This document shows positions 9,198-15,449 of a stretch of DNA of 64,000 bases, piece after piece; positions within the stretch are counted from its first letter, which is position 1, and the number at the start of each line of letters is the position of its first letter. The stretch is taken from NCBI RefSeq assembly GCF_033100115.1, contig NZ_CP136910.1, positions 1,116,001-1,180,000 on the forward strand. Direction: 5' to 3'. Under the pieces are notes generated by a model, which was not told the origin of the DNA, searched no databases, and saw only the letters and a program-made list of their open reading frames with translations. The stretch comes from Anaerocolumna sp. AGMB13020 (GTDB lineage Bacteria > Bacillota > Clostridia > Lachnospirales > Lachnospiraceae). The position numbers and the translations under genes are program-made.

Positions 9198-9311
9198 GAA
9201 GGTGTTGTAATAATCTTTCCAGCTTAAACAGATGCGGGATATCAAAGTAGAATCTCCACAATATCATATCCTTGCTCTTCTGTTTCGTTGAACTGACTTT
9301 ACAACACCTTC
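9198..9311. repeat. 114-nt long imperfect hairpin between two redox genes
   Basis: GAAGGTGTTGTAA (9198-9210) is the exact reverse complement of 9299-9311. Inside, AAACAGA/TCTGTTT and GGATAT/ATATCC can pair in nested order, giving one long branched hairpin. On the minus strand it lies 30 bp after the flavin-reductase stop and is followed by CTTTTGGTATTT, so it could act as a terminator or mRNA 3' stabiliser. It fills most of the 9013-9341 spacer, which holds no gene. Confidence 0.65.
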
Positions 9312-9341
9312 GATTTTCAATTTAACTTATGGACAACTAAA

Positions 9342-9878
9342 TTATTCAATAATATAAGCGCTTACAATCTCACCATAATATGCCGTATGGTAATCTCTGT
9401 TAGCACCGTGGAAGGTACTGTCAACCTCCTGAGGATAGAACCTTTTATTATTTTCTTCCGTGATTTCCTTCGCCTCCTGTTTCTGCTTGTATACGATCTT
9501 GCATTCCAGGGTCAAAGGAAGCTCCTTAATGGCAGGAACAGAAACAACAGCCGGCTCCTCCAGTGTCAGATTAAGTTCTTCTACTTTATCAACTGTATGA
9601 CCAGATTTTGTTCCGCATACTCCCAGAATCTTTTTATCAAAATCACCAAAGGGAACATTAATGGTAAATTCAGGATTCTTACCCAGTTGTTGTTTGGTAA
9701 ATCTGTTTTCTCTGACAAAAACGGTAAAGATTAATTTTCCCCACTCAATTCCCAAGGTCCCCCAGGATATGGTCATGGAATTCACTTTCTCCTCTGCTTT
9801 TGTTGTCAGCAACACACCATTTTGCACTGCCTTCATAATATCATTTGCATAGTCTAATACCTGTATTTCCTTTTTCAT
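9342..9878 (-). CDS. Flavin reductase-like FMN-binding split-barrel protein
   Basis: A 178-residue protein of the flavin_reductase (FMN-binding split barrel) family. The N-terminal part has the usual NGVLLTTKAEEKVNSMTISWG strand-turn, in which the backbone contacts FMN phosphate. FVRENRFTKQQL and FTINVPFG follow, and then CGTKSGHTVDKVEE, the flavin-contact segment with a Ser-Gly-His triad. The length is typical. It would bind FMN in the cytoplasm and reduce it or an unknown substrate. The ATG at 9878 follows TAGGAGG by 7 bases. The spacer upstream (9879-10332) shows no gene. Confidence 0.87.
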   Translation of the reverse strand: MKKEIQVLDYANDIMKAVQNGVLLTTKAEEKVNSMTISWGTLGIEWGKLIFTVFVRENRFTKQQLGKNPEFTINVPFGDFDKKILGVCGTKSGHTVDKVEELNLTLEEPAVVSVPAIKELPLTLECKIVYKQKQEAKEITEENNKRFYPQEVDSTFHGANRDYHTAYYGEIVSAYIIE

Positions 9879-10332
9879 CGTACAGCCTCCTAGAAATATT
9901 ATTTTTTATATGATAACCTTATATGTTTAAGAATACAAGTATGTACTTATTGGTGAGATACTAACGAAAAGGAAAGTATAAAGGCTGCTGCTGGTTTCGC
10001 TTATTCCTCTATCAGAGTTCAACAAAAGGATTTACGAATTGCCCATGTTTCTTTGTACTCTTACCATATTGGATTGCAAATTCAATGCACTCAAACCAAA
10101 CCCTGTAAAATCCTCTATGAAATACTGGCAGCTCATTACAGTAATACCATACTGCTGTTATTGGAATGGAATTTTTTAAAAGTAAATGCCTGTTCAAAGG
10201 GACAGTCCCATGACTATCTGAACTATTTAGTATCAGCCTTATAATATGGCTAATTTGATTAAGCCAGTATAAGCCCCAGCATCCCTTTAATGAATGCTTA
10301 TAAATTCTTAATTACTTCTTATTTTCCTGAGG
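9879..10332. other. Gene-free spacer upstream of the structured RNA
   Basis: About 450 bp of AT-rich DNA. Two opposed frames of about 60 codons (10012-10197 minus, 10053-10244 plus) overlap each other, lack ribosome sites and resemble no family. They are treated as non-coding. The region presumably holds the promoter of the flavin-reductase gene, but no clear -35/-10 pair was picked out. Confidence 0.4.
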
Positions 10333-10361
10333 TTGACGAGGTAAAAAATCTATGCTATCCT
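10333..10361 (+). promoter_or_regulatory. Strong sigma-A promoter driving the structured RNA
   Basis: TTGACG (10333-10338), 17 bases, TATCCT (10356-10361). The expected start site, 6-8 bases downstream, falls at about 10368. That is exactly where the closing helix of the downstream structured RNA begins. No open frame with a ribosome site follows until 10703. Confidence 0.7.
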
Positions 10362-10367
10362 ATTGAC

Positions 10368-10604
10368 GTGATAACATGAACGTAAGAAGGTGACGCAATC
10401 CGGCACACTTGATATTGCATAATCAGTAATATAAGTGAGAACGTGGAAACGACGAATAAAATCATAACCGAATAAGAAAAAACTGACTGTTTTGTAACAG
10501 TTTATTTTCTTTGTCCAAAATATGATTTTCATTCTTCTATCCACGCACATATTTCAAATACTAGAAAGCTGTGGATAATTCCACAGCTTTTTTCATGTTA
10601 TCAC
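10368..10604 (+). ncRNA. Candidate structured RNA / cis-regulatory leader with closing helix
   Basis: The RNA begins with GTGATAACATGAA (10368-10380), an exact reverse complement of 10592-10604, so a 13-bp helix closes about 237 nt. Inside are three elements. One is a small stem CACTT...AAGTG (about 10405-10436). The second is a long imperfect hairpin in which CGTGGA and AAAATCATA pair with TATGATTTT and TCCACG (about 10443-10546), capped by AACTG/CAGTT. The third is an 11-bp terminator stem (10565-10590). A strong promoter precedes it and no coding frame is visible. It lies 98 bp before a SAM-methyltransferase gene, so it may be a riboswitch-like leader or a free small RNA. I could not match it to a known class. 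Confidence 0.6.
10565..10593 (+). terminator. Intrinsic terminator inside the structured RNA
   Basis: AAAGCTGTGGA (10565-10575), a 4-base loop TAAT, the exact complement 10580-10590, then a six-T run (10588-10593). It lies 110 bp before the methyltransferase ATG, the position expected of a leader attenuator or of the 3' end of an independent small RNA. Confidence 0.88.
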
Positions 10605-10702
10605 AAAATATAATTATGGAACTTTCGTTTTAAACTGGAATTTTTTTAGTACACACAAAGAACTATCAAATTAAAAATCTTATATTCACGAAAGGAATTA
10701 TT

Positions 10703-11548
10703 ATGAATCAAAAATTAATAAACATACTTTCCAAAAAACCTGAGCTTTACGAGCAAAGCACCGCAAAATTCTGGGACGATGAACACATTTCCAACGAAAT
10801 GCTAAAAGCACATCTTGACCCCACTTGGGATGCTGCCTCCAGAAATCATTCATTTATTGCAAAATCAGTAGACTGGATTACACAGCTTGCTCCTCCTTTA
10901 CAATATAGGAAGCTGCTGGATCTGGGCTGCGGTCCGGGACTATATGCAGATAACTTTTGCAAGAACGGGTATGAAGTGACCGGGATAGATTATTCTCACC
11001 GTTCAATAGATTATGCCCGCAGCACTGCATTGAAGAAAAATTCTGATATTACTTATCTCTATAAGGATTATCTGGAATTATCATACCAGGAGGAATTCGA
11101 TGTCATAACGCTTATATATTGTGACTTTAGCGTAATGTCTGAGAATAATCGAATGGAATTATTAAGGAAAATATATAAAGCCTTGAAAACAGGCGGTAAA
11201 TTCATTTTTGATGTAACTGCTCCCAAAGCATATGAAGGGAAAACCGAATCCAGGGATTGGTATCAGCAGGAAAGTGGATTCTGGAGTGCCACTCCCCATG
11301 TATGTATCAACTCCCATTCCTTCTATCCGGAAGATAATACCTGGCTCAAACAGACTGTCCTCCTTACAAAAGACAGCATGGAATGTTATAACATATGGGA
11401 TCACATCTTTACAGAAACGGAGCTAAGAAAGGATTTAAGTACTGCTGGCTTTTATGATATAGCTTTGTACGGAGATATTTCAGGTGCCGAATATAACACA
11501 GATAGCAAAGTACTATGCGTGTCAGCCACTAAGGAGGTAAAGAAATGA
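10703..11548 (+). CDS. Class I SAM-dependent methyltransferase
   Basis: A 281-residue methyltransferase. The SAM-binding motif KLLDLGCGPGLYADNF lies at about residues 70-85, followed by GYEVTGIDYSHRSIDYA (acidic ribose-binding loop) and FDVITLIYCDFSVM. TGGKFIFDVTAP is motif post-II. The C-terminal sheet (about 190-275) resembles methyltransferases that act on small molecules. The ATG follows AAAGGAATT. It lies downstream of a structured RNA with a terminator and 97 bp before an AraC-type regulator on the same strand. The substrate is not deducible. Confidence 0.87.
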   Translation: MNQKLINILSKKPELYEQSTAKFWDDEHISNEMLKAHLDPTWDAASRNHSFIAKSVDWITQLAPPLQYRKLLDLGCGPGLYADNFCKNGYEVTGIDYSHRSIDYARSTALKKNSDITYLYKDYLELSYQEEFDVITLIYCDFSVMSENNRMELLRKIYKALKTGGKFIFDVTAPKAYEGKTESRDWYQQESGFWSATPHVCINSHSFYPEDNTWLKQTVLLTKDSMECYNIWDHIFTETELRKDLSTAGFYDIALYGDISGAEYNTDSKVLCVSATKEVKK

Positions 11549-11645
11549 ATTAGTACTTTATAAATTGCGAAACTTCCTGGCAGATGATAAAATAGGTTAT
11601 ACCTATTTATATTATATGATGATAACTTATCGAAAAGGAGCTCTT

Positions 11646-12452
11646 ATGAGAGACGTAAATACCTTCTCATTTGATTCATTACGCTGTGTCGGTTTTGGAT
11701 ATAAGCCCGCTGATTTGCATCGTTGGGGGCCGGGTGTTCGTGATTTGTATGCTTTTCACTATATTATCTCCGGCAGAGGATATTACATGGTGAACAAGGT
11801 CTGTTACCAATTGCAGGCAGGAGAAAGCTTTCTGATATTTCCGGATACCGAGGTGTTCTATTATCCGGACGAAGGGGACCCGTGGGAATATGTCTGGGTG
11901 GAATTTAGAGGGGAAGAGGTCAAGGAATTAATAGATTTAACCACTTTATCTGTTAAGTGTCCCGTAACACTGCCCATTTCAACTGAACGCTCAACTGAGT
12001 GGAAAAATCTATATCATATTCCTGAAGCTTATCGAATAAACCGCTTTGAGATTGAGCGCGGCAGTGCAAGACTTCGTTTATTGCTTTCGTATTATATAGA
12101 GCATTTCCCAAAAAATCAGTCCTCCTTAACTTTTGATTATGTAAAAGCCACAAAGCACTTTATTAAATCAAACTATTGGAGAACTGAATTAATGATTGCA
12201 GATATTATTCAGCATGTAAATATTGACCGTACTTATCTTTTTCGTTTATTCAAACAAGCTACTGAGCAATCCGTGCATCAATATCTTACTGCTTACCGAA
12301 TCAAAAAGGCTTGTGATCTGCTTTGTCACTCCGATCTCGCCATAAAGATTATAGCTTATTCAGTAGGTTATGCTGATCCCCTGTATTTTTCTAAGATTTT
12401 CAAAAGCATAACAGGAGTGACTCCAACCCAGTATAGGATTGATAAACCTTGA
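11646..12452 (+). CDS. AraC-family transcriptional regulator
   Basis: A 268-residue regulator with an N-terminal cupin-like sensor (FHYIISGRGYYMVNKVCYQLQAGESFLIFPD) and a C-terminal double helix-turn-helix (MIADIIQHVNIDRTYLFRLFK and AIKIIAYSVGYADPLYFSKIFK, then GVTPTQYR). The ATG at 11646 is preferred because AAAGGAG stands 6-7 bases upstream. An in-frame start at 11565 adds 27 residues without a ribosome site. It may be cotranscribed with the methyltransferase. A plus-strand terminator follows at 12491-12524. It may also control the neighbouring GH27/GH105 genes, which converge on it, but that is inference. Confidence 0.88.
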   Translation: MRDVNTFSFDSLRCVGFGYKPADLHRWGPGVRDLYAFHYIISGRGYYMVNKVCYQLQAGESFLIFPDTEVFYYPDEGDPWEYVWVEFRGEEVKELIDLTTLSVKCPVTLPISTERSTEWKNLYHIPEAYRINRFEIERGSARLRLLLSYYIEHFPKNQSSLTFDYVKATKHFIKSNYWRTELMIADIIQHVNIDRTYLFRLFKQATEQSVHQYLTAYRIKKACDLLCHSDLAIKIIAYSVGYADPLYFSKIFKSITGVTPTQYRIDKP

Positions 12453-12469
12453 AACAAAGCTGTTTCTTT

Positions 12470-12673
12470 TCATCGGAATAGTACACAATTGCCGGATTCT
12501 CTATAAACCTGAATCCGGCTTTTTATTGCTTCACTGCTACAGGATAACTTAATGGAAAGACAATCGATGCAAAAGAATACAGAAGTTGTTCTTGAAATTA
12601 ACTTAAAGCAAATTGCTTTTTCATCTTCTGAGAGTTTTGCTCCGCATTCTTTACAGTAATTCCCTTCAGACAT
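12470..12673 (-). CDS. Small zinc-ribbon protein coupled to GH27
   Basis: A 67-residue protein with two cysteine knuckles, CKEC at residues 7-10 and CIDC at 35-38, separated by 24 residues. This is the spacing of a treble-clef or zinc-ribbon fold. The C-terminus is RESGNCVLFR. Its ATG lies 2 bases after the stop of the GH27 gene, with no strong ribosome site of its own, so it is probably translated by coupling. The last codons are also the stem of the plus-strand terminator of the converging AraC gene. Function unknown; such proteins often bind nucleic acid or other proteins. Confidence 0.65.
   Translation of the reverse strand: MSEGNYCKECGAKLSEDEKAICFKLISRTTSVFFCIDCLSIKLSCSSEAIKSRIQVYRESGNCVLFR
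12491..12524 (+). terminator. Terminator of the AraC gene, lying inside the opposing zinc-ribbon gene
   Basis: GCCGGATTC (12491-12499) pairs with GAATCCGGC (12511-12519) across an 11-base loop, followed by TTTTTATT on the plus strand. It starts 39 bp past the AraC stop. The same DNA encodes the last residues of the convergent minus-strand zinc-ribbon protein. Confidence 0.8.
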
Positions 12674-12675
12674 AA

Positions 12676-13830
12676 TTACACCAACTTCGCACGGACAACG
12701 GTGCAGTCATGTGCCGGAACAACTGCTGTGAAGCGTTCCTTGAAAACTCCAAGTTCTTTATGGTCCCAGCAATCAAATAAGGACAATCCCTTATTGCTTG
12801 CAGAAGGAATCCCCATGTCCCAAAATTGCACTGCTAGTTCCTTCTGTCCATCACTCAGATTAAAGAGACCAATGGCTATATCTCCGTCTGTCAGCACCTT
12901 GACCAGAATAAAACATTCCTCTGCATTGAACCATTGAGGTTCCGCCTGAAGTCTGTATGCTCCTCTTGACTCTGCATCCTGATTAATACGAATAATCTCG
13001 GGATTTTGAAGAATATCTTTTGTAATCTGGCTGGTATTGCGAATATCACAGCCAATTATCAAGGGAGAACCCATCATACTCCAAAGGGAAAAATGAGTCT
13101 TGTATTCCTGATCTGTACATCCGCCAACGCTCCCAATAAAACTGCTGTTGCTGCCTCCATGCATACCTACTGTCAGCATATCCATGTCATTATGGCAAAA
13201 AGTACTAGTATAACATTCTTTATCCAACTGGCTGACAGCTATTTTCTTAATAGATTCCCAATTATCACGGATATCTTCCGTAGACCGGTACATATGTGCA
13301 CCAGATTCTCTTACCCATTGATACACATTATCGAATCCCCAGTTGCAGGCAGAAAATAAGATGTCTCTGCCACAGTTCTTAAGTGCCAGACTCATTCGTT
13401 TGTAAAGGAGCTCTCCATTCATATGGCGAGGTTTAAAGCAATAATCATACTTTAAAAAGTCCACTCCCCAGGAAGCAAAGGTTTCCGCATCCTGAAACTC
13501 GTGTTCAAAGCTTCCCGGATATCCGGCACAAGTATGTGTCCCGGCGCAGGAATACATGCCAAATTTTAAACCCTTCTCATGTATATAATCAGCCAGTGCC
13601 TTCATTCCCCCCGGAAACTTTTTCGGATCAGGAACAAGCCTGCCCTCTGCATCTCTTTCTTTCAGACTCCAGCAATCGTCAATTACCACGTACTCATAGC
13701 CAGCCTCAAGGTATCCATCTCTGACCATACAATCTGCTACATTACGGATTAATTCTTCGTTAATATCCCAGGTAAACGTATTCCATGAATTCCATCCCAT
13801 AGGTGGGTTAAATCCCAACATTTTCTCCAT
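12676..13830 (-). CDS. GH27 alpha-galactosidase
   Basis: A 384-residue family 27 enzyme that removes terminal alpha-linked galactose. It opens with PPMGWNSWNTF (family signature) and YVVIDDCW. The nucleophile is Asp129 in FLKYDYC. The acid/base is Asp186 in RSTEDIRDNW. GSPLIIGCDIRN is the loop before the C-terminal beta-sandwich, which ends FTAVVPAHDCTVVRAKL. There is no signal peptide, so it is cytoplasmic. The ATG at 13830 follows AAAGGA. GH105 lies 166 bp upstream on the same strand, and the zinc-ribbon gene follows directly. It probably trims galactose from pectic or galactomannan oligomers. GH36 at 51151 is a second, unrelated-fold alpha-galactosidase in the same window. Confidence 0.95.
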   Translation of the reverse strand: MEKMLGFNPPMGWNSWNTFTWDINEELIRNVADCMVRDGYLEAGYEYVVIDDCWSLKERDAEGRLVPDPKKFPGGMKALADYIHEKGLKFGMYSCAGTHTCAGYPGSFEHEFQDAETFASWGVDFLKYDYCFKPRHMNGELLYKRMSLALKNCGRDILFSACNWGFDNVYQWVRESGAHMYRSTEDIRDNWESIKKIAVSQLDKECYTSTFCHNDMDMLTVGMHGGSNSSFIGSVGGCTDQEYKTHFSLWSMMGSPLIIGCDIRNTSQITKDILQNPEIIRINQDAESRGAYRLQAEPQWFNAEECFILVKVLTDGDIAIGLFNLSDGQKELAVQFWDMGIPSASNKGLSLFDCWDHKELGVFKERFTAVVPAHDCTVVRAKLV

Positions 13831-13852
13831 TTTATTATCCTTTCTGCTGCTT

Positions 13853-13868
13853 TTGTATTACAATACAA
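13853..13868. promoter_or_regulatory. Perfect palindrome just upstream of GH27 (operator candidate)
   Basis: TTGTATT-AC-AATACAA is a 7-bp perfect inverted repeat with a 2-base centre. It sits 23 bp before the GH27 ATG, within or just after its promoter. Its length and symmetry fit a dimeric repressor site. No exact second copy was seen near the other sugar genes. Confidence 0.4.
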
Positions 13869-13996
13869 TCAGTAGGATATACCAGATTAATAAGAAAAGG
13901 AATTGTATTATGTTGTTATTACATGGATATTTGTTGTTTTAAATATTTATCTAAATACCGCTTCCAGGAAATCAGCAAATACTTAAGCAGGATTAG

Positions 13997-15046
13997 TTAA
14001 AGCGCTCCATCTCCTAAAATACTGTCAGACATAAGAACAGCACTTAAAAATGCCAGTCCCAGACCCTGTCCCCAGCCCTGAATCCATTTTACCGAGATAT
14101 TCTGATACCCTTCTCTATCCTTCATAACCGCGGTTCCGCCGGATACATTCATCAACCTGCCATCAGGGGCGATATTCTTAAGTACGCCCTGTAAGGCTCT
14201 TTGAATATGTTTGATATGAAGAGGATTGCCTTTCCAGATCATAGCCGCAGCTATACCCGCAGAGGCAGATAATTCTTCATAGGTATCTTCATCGTTTAGA
14301 ATGGTTCTCCAGAGTCCCTGTTCTGTCTGGAGCAGCTTAAGAGCAGATAATTGCTCATTAAGGCTTCCAACTATCTCAAGATATTTGGGATACAGGTAAC
14401 ATTCCGGCAGAATTTTTCCTACCCGGCTCATGGTATAAGCTGCCCAGCAGTTGGCTCTTCCCCAATAAAAACCTGACATATGATCTTTCTGTATATTGTT
14501 ATACCCATGATACCACAATCCGCTGTTCTCATCCTGCAGGTATTGAATATGCCAGTAATATTGATTCAAGGCATCCTCTATCAATGCTTCGTCCTTTTCC
14601 ATTATGCCTACTCTTAACAAGAAATAAGCCGCCATAAATAAAGTATCCGCCCAGCATTGCTCTGGAAAATCATTTTTGCTGGATACCGTATGCTGAAGTA
14701 CCTTATCGCCAAACCGCAGGGCTTTGTGGCTTAAATACGCAACCTTTGACTTAATAAGCTCCTTATATTTCTCTTCGCCGTATTCCTGATATAGGGTAAT
14801 AAGACAATGCCCCATAGCACAGGTATTAACGGTCCAGGAGGGAAGACCAATGTCTATTAATTCATCCACTCGTTCCTTCAAAAATTCTATGTACTCTTTC
14901 TTTCCTGTGGTTTCATAGGCTGTAGCCAACCCGTAGTAAGCCACTCCACAAGGCCAGTCCCAGGACATGTCCATTCGTTTGGTTCGCTCAACTATTTTAT
15001 CAATTGCACCAAGTATCTCCTCTTTCTCATAGATCAGTTTTCCCAT
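13997..15046 (-). CDS. GH105 unsaturated rhamnogalacturonyl/glucuronyl hydrolase
   Basis: A 349-residue (alpha/alpha)6-barrel enzyme of family GH105/GH88. It hydrolyses the unsaturated uronic acid left by polysaccharide lyases. The catalytic Asp is Asp134 in CWADTLFM (matching Asp143 of YteR, the Bacillus homologue). SGFYWGRANCWAAYTMSRV and ELSASAGIAAAMIW are conserved barrel segments, and WGQGLGLAFL closes the fold. There is no signal peptide, so it is cytoplasmic. The ATG at 15046 follows AAGGAAGG. It is upstream of GH27 on the same strand and, with the GH28-like and GH43 genes, points to use of pectin or rhamnogalacturonan. No polysaccharide lyase is in the window. Confidence 0.93.
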   Translation of the reverse strand: MGKLIYEKEEILGAIDKIVERTKRMDMSWDWPCGVAYYGLATAYETTGKKEYIEFLKERVDELIDIGLPSWTVNTCAMGHCLITLYQEYGEEKYKELIKSKVAYLSHKALRFGDKVLQHTVSSKNDFPEQCWADTLFMAAYFLLRVGIMEKDEALIEDALNQYYWHIQYLQDENSGLWYHGYNNIQKDHMSGFYWGRANCWAAYTMSRVGKILPECYLYPKYLEIVGSLNEQLSALKLLQTEQGLWRTILNDEDTYEELSASAGIAAAMIWKGNPLHIKHIQRALQGVLKNIAPDGRLMNVSGGTAVMKDREGYQNISVKWIQGWGQGLGLAFLSAVLMSDSILGDGAL

Positions 15047-15310
15047 AATATACCTTCCTTTTGTTGTTATGATAGTTATTCTACAGGAAACATACAGGCC
15101 TTTTCAATTACTATTTTCTTTATTTCTGCCAGCTTTCAACCCAATTATAATGCTCCATGCTCTTTCCAGGTATCATTACACATACCTAAGACAACATTCA
15201 TATCAGACCAAACACAAACCAAATGACAAAATACACAGGTGCCAATTAACTCTTACCTTAGACCGGTACATTTCATCTGTAACATGCTATACCAGGTAAT
15301 GCTAAAAGAA

Positions 15311-15351
15311 ACAGTATGGCTTTCCGGGATTCCTACAGAAAGCCATACTGT
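15311..15351 (-). terminator. Terminator downstream of GH3
   Basis: ACAGTATGGCTTTC (15311-15324) is a perfect complement of 15338-15351 with a 13-base loop. On the minus strand TTTCTTTT follows. It lies about 100 bp after the GH3 stop. The rest of the 15047-15449 spacer holds the region upstream of GH105 and no gene. Confidence 0.88.
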
Positions 15352-15449
15352 ATTATGCTTTATTTCTTTGAAAGCAGCCTCAACATTATCAATAGAAAAT
15401 TAATATATCCTATATCGATAATCCATCTGAGAGATTTATATCGGTTCTG

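Noticed and set aside
10012..10244. Overlapping 61- and 63-codon frames on opposite strands
   Set aside because: They overlap each other, have no ribosome sites and no recognisable protein pattern.
10368..10450. Possible c-di-GMP-I or glmS-type riboswitch, suggested by GACGCAA and TTGACGAGG words
   Set aside because: The rest of those consensus cores (the AGGGCAAACC block, or the glmS double-pseudoknot segments) is absent, and TTGACG is better read as a -35 box.
10368..10604. Retron-like non-coding RNA (terminal inverted repeats plus a long internal hairpin)
   Set aside because: No reverse transcriptase gene lies downstream; the next genes are a methyltransferase and an AraC regulator. A promoter and intrinsic terminator explain the layout better.
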